NCBI RefSeq assembly: GCF_014656055.1
Contig: NZ_BNBR01000008.1
Span: forward strand, 62,001-126,000
Source of the DNA: Streptomyces griseosporeus
GTDB lineage: Bacteria; Actinomycetota; Actinomycetes; Streptomycetales; Streptomycetaceae
DNA length: 64,000 bases
Direction of reading: 5' to 3'
This document shows, one piece after another, positions 57,361 to 64,000 of the stretch. Both the position numbers and the translations under genes were made by a program. Position 1 is the first letter of the stretch, and each line of letters opens with the position of its first letter. The notes beneath the pieces were generated by a model that saw nothing but the letters and a program-made list of their open reading frames with translations, was not told the origin of the DNA and made no database searches.

Positions 57361-58485
57361 CTACCGGCGGTGCTGGGAGTCCGCGACCGTCACCTCGACG
57401 CGCTGGAACTCCTTCAGCTCGCTGTAGCCGGTGGTGGCCATCGCGCGGCGCAGGGCGCCGAAGAAGTTCATCGAGCCGTCCGGCGTGTGCGAGGGGCCGG
57501 TGAGGACCTCCTCGATCGTGCCGACCGTGCCGAGGTCGACCTTCTTGCCGCGCGGCAGCTCCTCGTTGACGGCCTCCATGCCCCAGTGGTGGCCCTGGCC
57601 CGGCGCGTCCGTCGCGCGGGCGAGCGGCGAGCCCATCATCACCGCGTCGGCGCCGCAGGCGATCGCCTTGGGCAGGTCGCCGGACCAGCCGACGCCGCCG
57701 TCCGCGATCACGTGCACGTACCGGCCGCCGGACTCGTCCATGTAGTCGCGGCGGGCGGCGGCCACGTCCGCCACGGCCGTGGCCATCGGGACCTGGATGC
57801 CGAGCACGTTGCGCGTGGTGTGCGCGGCGCCGCCGCCGAAGCCGACGAGCACGCCCGCGGCACCCGTGCGCATCAGGTGCAGGGCCGCGGTGTAGGTGGC
57901 GCAGCCGCCGACGATCACCGGGACGTCCAGCTCGTAGATGAACTGCTTCAGGTTCAGCGGCTCGTGCGAGGACGACACGTGCTCCGCCGACACCGTCGTA
58001 CCGCGGATGACGAAGATGTCCACGCCCGCGTCCACGACGGCCTTGGAGAACTGGGCCGTGCGCTGCGGGGAGAGCGCGGCGGCGGTGACCACGCCCGCGT
58101 CGCGCACCTCCTTGATGCGCCGGCCGATCAGCTCCTCCTTGATGGGAGCGGCGTAGATCTCCTGGATGCGGCGGGTCGCCGTCTCGACCGGCAGCCCGGC
58201 GATCTCGTCGAGCAGCGGCTGCGGGTCCTCGTACCGCGTCCACAGGCCTTCGAGGTTGAGCACGCCGAGGCCGCCCAGCTCGCCGATGCGGATCGCGGTC
58301 GCCGGGGAGACGACGGAGTCCATCGGGGCCGCCAGGAAGGGCAGCTCGAAGCGGTAGGCGTCGATCTGCCAGGCGATCGAGACCTCCTTCGGGTCCCGCG
58401 TACGGCGGCTGGGGACGACGGCGATGTCGTCGAAGGCGTACGCCCGGCGGCCGCGCTTGCCGCGCCCGATCTCGATCTCAGTCAC
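57361..58485 (-). CDS. GuaB3-family IMP dehydrogenase-related protein
   Basis: 374 residues, a TIM-barrel IMPDH/GMP-reductase homologue without CBS domains. It has the substrate loop A-A-P-M-D-S-V (~53-59) and the phosphate-binding G-G-C-A-T-Y and A-D-G-G-V-G elements. At the position of the IMPDH catalytic Cys loop (usually G-S-I-C-T-T-R), it reads G-A-A-H-T-T-R, so the Cys is missing. Actinobacterial GuaB3 is known to lack IMPDH activity; cyanobacterial GuaB3 proteins have been reported as GMP reductases. The GTG at 58485 has GGAAAGG upstream. It follows guaB in the same direction but a terminator separates them. Confidence 0.9.
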   Translation of the reverse strand: MTEIEIGRGKRGRRAYAFDDIAVVPSRRTRDPKEVSIAWQIDAYRFELPFLAAPMDSVVSPATAIRIGELGGLGVLNLEGLWTRYEDPQPLLDEIAGLPVETATRRIQEIYAAPIKEELIGRRIKEVRDAGVVTAAALSPQRTAQFSKAVVDAGVDIFVIRGTTVSAEHVSSSHEPLNLKQFIYELDVPVIVGGCATYTAALHLMRTGAAGVLVGFGGGAAHTTRNVLGIQVPMATAVADVAAARRDYMDESGGRYVHVIADGGVGWSGDLPKAIACGADAVMMGSPLARATDAPGQGHHWGMEAVNEELPRGKKVDLGTVGTIEEVLTGPSHTPDGSMNFFGALRRAMATTGYSELKEFQRVEVTVADSQHRR

Positions 58486-58544
58486 GTTGGTGGCCTTTCC
58501 CTGATGCGTTGCAGCGTCTACCAGTATCGCCGACGGGTACAGCA

Positions 58545-58576
58545 AGGGCGGCCCCGGAGCATCCCGGGGCCGCCCT
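58545..58576 (-). terminator. Intrinsic terminator of guaB
   Basis: A 13-bp perfect stem, 58545-58557 with 58564-58576, and a 6-nt loop, 25 bp downstream of the guaB stop. Confidence 0.8.
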
Positions 58577-58601
58577 CATGCGCGGCACGCGTGCGCGTGG
58601 C

Positions 58602-60104
58602 TCACTTCTTGCTGTAGTTCGGCGCCTCGACCGTCATCTGGATGTCGTGCGGGTGGCTCTCCTTCAGGCCCGCCGCGGTGATGCGCACGAAGCGGCCCTT
58701 GGACTCCATCTCCGCGATGGTGGCGGCCCCCACGTACCCCATGGTCTGGCGCAGGCCGCCGACCAGCTGGTGCAGGACGTTGGCGAGCGGGCCGCGGTAG
58801 GGCACCTGGCCCTCGACGCCCTCGGGGACGAGCTTGTCGTCGGAGGCGACCTCCGCCTGGAAGTAGCGGTCCTTGGAGTACGACCGGCCCTGGCCGCGGG
58901 ACTGCATGGCGCCCAGCGAGCCCATGCCGCGGTACGACTTGAACTGCTTGCCGTTGATGAACATCAGCTCGCCCGGCGACTCCTCGCAGCCCGCGAGGAG
59001 GCTGCCCAGCATCACCGTGTCGGCACCGGCGGCGAGCGCCTTGCCGATGTCGCCGGAGTACTGCAGGCCGCCGTCGCCGATGACGGGGATGCCCGCGGGC
59101 CGGGCCGCGAGGGCGGCCTCGTAGATGGCGGTGACCTGCGGGACACCGATGCCGGCGACCACCCGGGTCGTACAGATCGAGCCCGGGCCGACACCGACCT
59201 TGATGCCGTCGACACCGGCGTCGATCAGCGCCTGGGCGCCGTCACGGGTGGCGATGTTGCCGCCGATCACGTCGACGTTCACCGCCGACTTGATCTTCGC
59301 CATCCAGCTCAGGGCGTTGCTGTTGTGGCCGTGGGAGGTGTCGACGACCAGGAAGTCCACGCCGGCCGCGGCGAGCGCCTGGGCGCGCTCCAGCGCCTCG
59401 GGGCTGGCGCCGACGGCGGCGCCGACGAGCAGACGGCCCTCGGCGTCCTTGGCGGCGTTCGGGTACTTCTCCGCCTTGACGAAGTCCTTGACGGTGATCA
59501 GGCCCTTGAGGACGCCCTCGTCGTCGACGAGCGGCAGCTTCTCGATCTTGTGCTTGCGCAGCAGCTCCATGGCGTCCGGGCGGGAGATCCCGACCTTGCC
59601 GGTGACCAGCGGCATCGGGGTCATGACCTCGTGCACGCGGCGGCTGCGGTCGGTCTCGAAGGCCATGTCACGGTTGGTGACGATGCCCAGCAGCTTGCCC
59701 GCCGGGTCGGTGACCGGGACACCGCTGATCCGGAACTTGGCGCACAGCGCGTCAGCCTCGGCGAGCGTGGCCTCCGGGTGCACGGTGATCGGGTCGGTGA
59801 CCATGCCGGACTCGGACCGCTTCACCAGGTCGACCTGGTTGACCTGGTCCTCGATGGACAGGTTGCGGTGCAGGACACCGACGCCGCCGAGGCGGGCCAT
59901 CGCGATCGCCATGCGCGACTCGGTGACCTTGTCCATGGCGGCGGACAGGAGCGGAATGTTGACCCGGACATTGCGGGAGATACGGGACGAGGTGTCGACC
60001 GCGTTGGGGAGCACCTCGGATGCACCCGGCAGCAGCAGCACGTCGTCGTAGGTCAGCCCGAGGGTCGCGAATTTGTCGGGCACTCCGTCGACGTTGGCAG
60101 TCAT
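58602..60104 (-). CDS. guaB: Inosine-5'-monophosphate dehydrogenase
   Basis: 500 residues, NAD-dependent oxidation of IMP to XMP, the committed step to GMP. Barrel N-terminus F-A-T-L-G-L-T-Y-D-D-V-L-L-L-P, two CBS domains (~100-215), catalytic Cys in G-P-G-S-I-C-T-T-R (~311) and the mobile flap with R-Y-F-Q (~430). The length is normal. A TAGCAT -10-like element (plus-strand 60144-60149) gives a ~33-nt leader. Together with guaA elsewhere in the window this completes IMP to GMP. Confidence 0.97.
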   Translation of the reverse strand: MTANVDGVPDKFATLGLTYDDVLLLPGASEVLPNAVDTSSRISRNVRVNIPLLSAAMDKVTESRMAIAMARLGGVGVLHRNLSIEDQVNQVDLVKRSESGMVTDPITVHPEATLAEADALCAKFRISGVPVTDPAGKLLGIVTNRDMAFETDRSRRVHEVMTPMPLVTGKVGISRPDAMELLRKHKIEKLPLVDDEGVLKGLITVKDFVKAEKYPNAAKDAEGRLLVGAAVGASPEALERAQALAAAGVDFLVVDTSHGHNSNALSWMAKIKSAVNVDVIGGNIATRDGAQALIDAGVDGIKVGVGPGSICTTRVVAGIGVPQVTAIYEAALAARPAGIPVIGDGGLQYSGDIGKALAAGADTVMLGSLLAGCEESPGELMFINGKQFKSYRGMGSLGAMQSRGQGRSYSKDRYFQAEVASDDKLVPEGVEGQVPYRGPLANVLHQLVGGLRQTMGYVGAATIAEMESKGRFVRITAAGLKESHPHDIQMTVEAPNYSKK

Positions 60105-60143
60105 GACACCTTCCCCAAATGGCCTTGATCGGTGCGGATGTCC

Positions 60144-60149
60144 ATGCTA
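60144..60149 (-). promoter_or_regulatory. Candidate -10 element of guaB
   Basis: TAGCAT on the minus strand, about 33-40 nt before the guaB start; the -35 match is weak. Confidence 0.35.
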
Positions 60150-60268
60150 ACGGGAGATGGACCCGTCTCATTCCACGGTCCGCGACCGCATCCGGCTTCG
60201 TATGTTCGTACGGAATCCAGTGGTCGCCTGTTCGACCAAGGTGCCGATCCGGCCGGGGCCAGGCCCAG

Positions 60269-60949
60269 TTACTGCTCGGCGAGCGCCCGGAGCCGGCTCA
60301 GCGCGCGGTGCTGGGCGACCCGGACGGCGCCGGGTGACATTCCCAACATCTGCCCGGTCTCCTCCGCGGTGAGGCCCACGGCGATGCGCAGCAGGAGCAG
60401 CTCGCGCTGGTTCTCGGGCAGGTTGGCCAGCAGTTTCTTGGCCCATTCGGCGTCGCTGCTGAGCAGGGCGCGCTCCTCGGGGCCGAGGGAGTCGTCGGGC
60501 CGCTCGGGCATCTCGTCGGACGGCACGGCCGTCGAGCCGGGGTGACGCATCGCGGCCCGCTGCAGGTCGGCGACCTTGTGGGCGGCGATGGCGAAGACGA
60601 ACGCCTCGAAGGGACGGCCGGTGTCCTTGTAGCGGGGCAGCGCGAGCAGGACGGCGACGCAGACCTCCTGTGCGAGGTCCTCGACGAAGTGGCGGGCGTC
60701 GCCGGGCAGCCGGGACAGCCGCGTACGGCAGTAGCGCAGGGCGAGGGGGTGGACATGGGCGAGCAGATCGTGCGTGGCCTGCTCGTCCCCGTCGACGGCG
60801 CGGTGCACGAGGGAGCCGATCGCCCCCTGGGCAGGAGTGGCCGCCTCGTCGTCACGCATCGGTCCATGGTGCCCTGCGGCCGAAGGGTCCGCGGCACCGT
60901 GCCCGTCGTTGTGCACCGAAGCGTTATGAGCAGGTGCGCCGGAACTCAT
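60269..60949 (-). CDS. shbA: ECF-type sigma factor, ShbA-like
   Basis: About 226 residues. Region 2 (~75-140) contains V-E-D-L-A-Q-E-V-C-V-A-V-L; region 4 (~175-225) has L-P-E-N-Q-R-E-L-L-L-L-R and helix-turn-helix M-S-P-G-A-V-R-V-A-Q-H-R-A-L. Position beside guaB and bldM matches, from memory, the factor named ShbA that drives hrdB transcription in Streptomyces; the symbol rests on that recollection. I use the ATG at 60949 (GGAGG nine nt upstream); a start at 60859 (M-R-D-D-E-A) is a real alternative that would remove the disordered 30-residue head. Confidence 0.85.
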   Translation of the reverse strand: MSSGAPAHNASVHNDGHGAADPSAAGHHGPMRDDEAATPAQGAIGSLVHRAVDGDEQATHDLLAHVHPLALRYCRTRLSRLPGDARHFVEDLAQEVCVAVLLALPRYKDTGRPFEAFVFAIAAHKVADLQRAAMRHPGSTAVPSDEMPERPDDSLGPEERALLSSDAEWAKKLLANLPENQRELLLLRIAVGLTAEETGQMLGMSPGAVRVAQHRALSRLRALAEQ

Positions 60950-61209
60950 CCCCTGCGCCCTCCCCTTCCGCTCGACCGACTCCCCGAGGAACTCCACACC
61001 TCAAGGATGCGGCATCCGCGCCGAAACGAGCAGCGGGCCGTCGGCGGGCCTCGTCACACACCCCGCCGGCGGCGGGCGGAACGGGGCACTGCGGGGGGCG
61101 CACACCCAGGTCGGACCACGTGGACAGCCCGGAAGGACACGGCCCACGCGCGCGTGCCGCGCGTGCGCCGTGCGCCACCGGTACGGCCCGCGGCCGTCGC
61201 CGGGACCGC

Positions 61210-61260
61210 CGCTCCACGGCGGGCGGGGGCAGCCCCGCCCCCGCTGCGATCCGTGGAGCG
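61210..61260. other. Nested hairpin between bldM and the sigma factor gene
   Basis: Outer stem 61210-61219 with 61251-61260 (10 bp, perfect) encloses an inner stem 61221-61228 with 61233-61240 (8 bp). It lies downstream of bldM and upstream of the sigma factor. The remainder of 60950-61289 shows no gene. Confidence 0.65.
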
Positions 61261-61268
61261 CCCCGGGT

Positions 61269-61287
61269 CGTGTCCGCGACGGACACG
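61269..61287 (-). terminator. Hairpin directly after bldM
   Basis: CGTGTCC (61269-61275) with GGACACG (61281-61287), 5-nt loop, ending 2 nt beyond the bldM stop. It is probably part of the bldM terminator together with the nested hairpin beyond. Confidence 0.5.
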
Positions 61288-61289
61288 GC

Positions 61290-61901
61290 CTAGCGCACCA
61301 GGCCCCACCGGAAGCCGAGCGCCACGGCGTGCGCGCGGTCCGAGGCGCCGAGCTTCTTGAACAGGCGCCGGGCGTGCGTCTTGACCGTGTCCTCGGAGAG
61401 GAACAGCTCACGGCCGATCTCGGCGTTGGACCGGCCGTGGCTCATGCCCTCCAGGACCTGGATCTCGCGGGCGGTGAGGGTGGGCGCGGCGCCCATCTCG
61501 GCCGAGCGCAGCCTGCGCGGGGCCAGCCGCCAGGTCGGGTCGGCGAGCGCCTGGGTGACCGTGGCCCGCAGCTCGGCGCGGGAGGCGTCCTTGTGCAGGT
61601 AGCCGCGGGCGCCGGCGGCCACCGCGAGGGCGACGCCGTCGAGGTCCTCGGCGACGGTGAGCATGATGATGCGCGCGCCGGGGTCCGCGGACAGCAGCCG
61701 GCGGACGGTTTCCACGCCGCCCAGACCGGGCATGCGGACGTCCATCAGGATCAGGTCGGAACGGTCGGCGCCCCAGCGGCGGAGGACTTCCTCGCCGTTG
61801 GCCGCCGTCGTCACGCGCTCGACGCCGGGCACGGTCGCGACCGCGCGGCGGAGCGCCTCTCGGGCAAGCGGGGAGTCGTCGCAGACGAGGACGGAAGTCA
61901 T
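61290..61901 (-). CDS. bldM: Developmental response regulator BldM
   Basis: 203 residues. Receiver domain with Asp8-Asp9, Asp54 in L-I-L-M-D-V-R and Lys in G-Y-L-H-K-D; C-terminal LuxR-type helix-turn-helix with L-T-A-R-E-I-Q-V-L and D-T-V-K-T-H-A. The sequence is essentially that of Streptomyces BldM, an orphan regulator needed for aerial mycelium and, as a heterodimer with WhiI, for sporulation. A perfect sigma-BldN promoter lies ~120 nt upstream. Divergent whiD is itself a developmental gene. Confidence 0.97.
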   Translation of the reverse strand: MTSVLVCDDSPLAREALRRAVATVPGVERVTTAANGEEVLRRWGADRSDLILMDVRMPGLGGVETVRRLLSADPGARIIMLTVAEDLDGVALAVAAGARGYLHKDASRAELRATVTQALADPTWRLAPRRLRSAEMGAAPTLTAREIQVLEGMSHGRSNAEIGRELFLSEDTVKTHARRLFKKLGASDRAHAVALGFRWGLVR

Positions 61902-62025
61902 GGCCGCCCTCCGCAGCTGATGCGCGTCACCTTGTGCCTCCAGGCTGGTACGAAATCGTCACCTGTGCGGTCGACCGTCTCGGACGCCTGCCCGAGCGCT
62001 TGTGTTTTCAACCGCCTCCGCACTC

Positions 62026-62053
62026 TCAACGACGGTCACTCGAAAGAGTTACG
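62026..62053 (-). promoter_or_regulatory. Sigma-BldN promoter of bldM
   Basis: On the minus strand CGTAAC, exactly 16 nt, CGTTGA, the published sigma-BldN consensus. A start near 62018 gives a leader of ~117 nt. The rest of the bldM-whiD intergenic region holds a TAGATT -10-like element for whiD at 62187-62192. Confidence 0.88.
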
Positions 62054-62281
62054 GGGCCGTGTGCCATCTTGAGCACTCTACGTGAGGGGGCGGATACAGC
62101 GGAGATGCGCGCGGCAGACCCTCAAGCTTTCATCACAACCGTGCCCCATTCGGCCCTATTTCTTCCCATCTACCAGTGTCTGAGGCTAGATTCGCAATGA
62201 GTCATATTTTCATCTCCTTAGATCGTAGATGTACGGTCGTGGGCACCGTATCCGCTCGAAACGGCTGCAAGGGGTCACGCA

Positions 62282-62611
62282 ATGGCAGATTTCTCCCGCC
62301 TTCCCGGACCGAACGCGGACCTGTGGGACTGGCAGCTCCTGGCTGCATGCCGCGGGGTGGACAGCTCGCTGTTCTTCCATCCGGAGGGCGAGCGAGGTGC
62401 CGCTCGCAGCGCTCGCGAGAACTCGGCCAAGGAGGTCTGCATGAGGTGCCCGGTCCGCGCCCAGTGCGCGGCACACGCGCTGGCGGTACGGGAACCGTAC
62501 GGCGTGTGGGGCGGGTTGACGGAGGACGAGCGCGAGGAACTGATGGGGCGGGCGCGCAACCGGCTGGTGTCGGCGTCGGCAGCAGGCGGCGACGTCGCTT
62601 CGAACAACTGA
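62282..62611 (+). CDS. whiD: WhiB-family iron-sulphur regulator WhiD
   Basis: 109 residues. Four cluster-binding cysteines are present (Cys23, Cys53, Cys56, Cys62), then the G-V-W-G-G turn (75-79) that contacts sigma-A/HrdB, and a basic C-terminal segment. WhiD holds an oxygen-sensitive 4Fe-4S cluster and is required for spore maturation. The ATG at 62282 has AAGGGG nine nt upstream. It is next to bldM, as in S. coelicolor. Confidence 0.96.
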   Translation: MADFSRLPGPNADLWDWQLLAACRGVDSSLFFHPEGERGAARSARENSAKEVCMRCPVRAQCAAHALAVREPYGVWGGLTEDEREELMGRARNRLVSASAAGGDVASNN

Positions 62612-62682
62612 AGGAACGTTTCTTCGAAACAGAGGGCACGCACACGCGTGCCCTCACTTCGTGCACCCGCGCACAAAGGGGC

Positions 62683-63591
62683 CTAGCGGGCCGCGGCCCG
62701 GGCCAGCTGCTCCAGCGTCGCCGCCACCGCCGGCACCTGGGCGAGGTCGGGGAGCGTGAGGGCCACGACCTCACGGCGCACTGACGGTTCAAGCGTCAAC
62801 ATGCGTACGCCGCGAGGCCGTACGGACTCCACCGCGAGCTGGGGCAGCACGGCCACCCCGAGGCCGGCGCCGACCAGGCCGACCACGGCCGGGTAGTCGT
62901 CGGTGGCGAAGTCGATGCGCGGGGTGAATCCCGCGGCCTCGCAGACCTCCACCAACTGCCCGCGGCAGCGTGGGCACCCGGCGATCCACGGCTCGCCGGC
63001 CAGCGCGCCGATGGCGACGGACCCCGCCGGGGCGGCGGAGCGCGCGAGGGGGTGCCGCTCCGGCACGAGGGCGATCAGCGGGTCGCGCAGCAGGGGCCGT
63101 ACGACGAGGTCGTCCCACTCGTCGGCGACGGCCGCGCCCTCGTAGCGGAAGGCCAGGGCGATGTCGCAGTCGCCGGCCCGCAGCTTGTCCACGGACTGCG
63201 GCGGCTCGGCCTCCTCCAGGGAGACCCGGGTGCCGGGGTGCGCGGCGCGCAGGGCGGCCAGCGCGGTCGGGACCAGGGTGGAGCTGCCGCTGGGGAAGGA
63301 CACCAGCCGGACCCGGCCCGCGCGCAGGCCCGCGATGGCGGCGACCTCCTCCTCGGCGGCGGTCAGCCCGGCGAGGATCCCGGCCGCGTGCCGGACCAGC
63401 GCCTCCCCCGCCTGGGTCAGCCGCATCTCGCGGCCGCTGCGCACCAGCAGCGGGGTGCCGACCGAGGCCTCCAGGGCCTTCATCTGCTGGCTGACGGCGG
63501 GCTGGGTGCACCCGAGCTCCCGCCCCGCCGCCGAGAAGGAGCCGGTGGCGGCGACGGCGCGCAGGACGCGGAGATGGCGGGCCTCGATCAC
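62683..63591 (-). CDS. LysR-family transcriptional regulator
   Basis: 302 residues. N-terminal winged helix (~1-60: H-L-R-V-L-R-A-V-A-A-T-G-S-F-S-A-A-G-R-E-L, then Q-P-A-V-S-Q-Q-M) and a periplasmic-binding-like effector domain (~90-300). C-P-R-C-R-G in the effector domain gives a Cys pair that could be redox- or metal-responsive. The GTG start at 63591 is preceded by TATGCT 6 nt upstream, so the mRNA is probably leaderless. It is divergent from the MOSC-domain gene, which is its most likely target. Confidence 0.9.
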   Translation of the reverse strand: MIEARHLRVLRAVAATGSFSAAGRELGCTQPAVSQQMKALEASVGTPLLVRSGREMRLTQAGEALVRHAAGILAGLTAAEEEVAAIAGLRAGRVRLVSFPSGSSTLVPTALAALRAAHPGTRVSLEEAEPPQSVDKLRAGDCDIALAFRYEGAAVADEWDDLVVRPLLRDPLIALVPERHPLARSAAPAGSVAIGALAGEPWIAGCPRCRGQLVEVCEAAGFTPRIDFATDDYPAVVGLVGAGLGVAVLPQLAVESVRPRGVRMLTLEPSVRREVVALTLPDLAQVPAVAATLEQLARAAAR

Positions 63592-63635
63592 CCTCTGAGC
63601 ATAAGTGATTCTTGGACACGGTGGCCAATAATGCG

Positions 63636-63665
63636 TCGACACTTTGAGCCGGGGTGGCCTACCGT
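63636..63665 (+). promoter_or_regulatory. Promoter of the MOSC gene
   Basis: TCGACA (63636-63641), 18 nt, TACCGT (63660-63665), then 6 nt to the ATG, so the transcript is probably leaderless. It lies 45 bp from the LysR start and is likely LysR-controlled. Confidence 0.5.
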
Positions 63666-63671
63666 GCGGGC

Positions 63672-64000
63672 ATGAAGCTTCTCTCGGTGAATGTCGGACA
63701 GGCGCAGGCCGTCCCCTACACGGACCAGCCGCAGGGCCTGACCGGCATCGACAAGCGCCCGGTGGAGGGCCCGGTGCGGGTGGCGGCGCCCGGACCCAAG
63801 GGCGTCGGGGCGAGCGGGCTGGCCGGGGACGCGGTGTGCGACACCCGCCACCACGGCGGCGACGACCAGGCGGTGTACGCGTTCGCCCGCGAGGACCTCG
63901 ACGACTGGGAACGCGAGCTGGGTCGGACCCTGCGCAACGGCAGCTTCGGCGAGAACCTCACCACCGAGGGCCTCGACGTGTCGGATGCGCTGATCGGCGA
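63672..64000 (+). CDS. MOSC-domain protein (YiiM-like), 3' end outside window
   Basis: 109 codons visible of a protein usually ~220 residues. M-K-L-L-S-V-N-V-G-Q, G-L-A-G-D, H-H-G-G-D-D-Q-A-V-Y-A and G-S-F-G-E-N-L-T-T-E-G are the standard N-terminal blocks of YiiM-type MOSC proteins. These are molybdenum-cofactor-binding enzymes linked to reduction of N-hydroxylated compounds. Leaderless transcription is likely from the TACCGT element. The C-terminal half, including the conserved Cys, lies beyond the window. Confidence 0.9.
   Translation, partial: MKLLSVNVGQAQAVPYTDQPQGLTGIDKRPVEGPVRVAAPGPKGVGASGLAGDAVCDTRHHGGDDQAVYAFAREDLDDWERELGRTLRNGSFGENLTTEGLDVSDALIG

Overview
This window is a high-GC actinobacterial chromosome segment, almost certainly Streptomyces. 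Codon use is strongly GC3-biased. The segment carries bldM, whiD, icmB, a WhiB-family protein, LAXTG-type sortase sorting and leaderless promoters. From memory, the gene order follows the Streptomyces coelicolor region around SCO4766-SCO4808; no search was run, so all orthology statements are recollection plus motif reading.

Layout. The window opens inside sucC (minus strand), followed by two secreted repeat-rich proteins (1641-4815). Next is a divergent five-gene module. VWA, DUF5682-like and MoxR-type AAA genes lie on the minus strand (4926-9837); SWIM zinc-finger and DUF5691-like genes lie on the plus strand (9994-13166). A perfect 14-bp inverted repeat between the two arms carries one TTGTCAGTG box per direction, matching the actinobacterial LexA-independent (PafBC / RecA-NDp) DNA-damage promoter. 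The same motif lies directly in front of the pcrA/uvrD helicase (16691-19171). The region 13157-23618 holds icmB, a lipase-like protein, an M23 peptidase, pcrA and two NlpC/P60 hydrolases, one behind a ydaO-type c-di-AMP riboswitch. The region 24378-28216 is a PspC-linked two-component system divergent from a PspC membrane protein, with phased TCAGGG repeats between them.

Further along are DoxX, membrane and DUF4429-like proteins, a class II aldolase and a PNPOx-like protein. guaA (32648-34228) and a chorismate mutase (34618-34914) follow. The chorismate mutase is preceded by what looks like a complete ribosome-mediated Phe/Tyr attenuator: a leaderless leader peptide with Tyr/Phe/Tyr codons, a competing hairpin, and a 13-bp terminator with a T tract. 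Then come a membrane protein, an LAETG-anchored wall protein, a GMC oxidoreductase and an aldehyde dehydrogenase.

The region 41710-53454 is a serine/threonine kinase cluster of six genes. Four have intact catalytic motifs. Two look like pseudokinases: one lost the VAIK Lys and the DFG Asp, the other lost Lys, HRD Asp and DFG. A small, AT-richer secreted protein sits inside the cluster. glpD and a nucleotide-sugar dehydrogenase homologue that has lost the Glu, Lys and Cys catalytic residues follow.

The right end has guaB3, guaB, an ECF-type sigma factor (ShbA-like), bldM with a perfect sigma-BldN promoter, whiD, and a LysR regulator divergent from a truncated MOSC gene. The strongest candidates for undescribed biology are the Phe/Tyr attenuator, the DNA-damage-motif-linked MoxR/VWA/SWIM module, and the pseudokinase/kinase family with related ectodomains.
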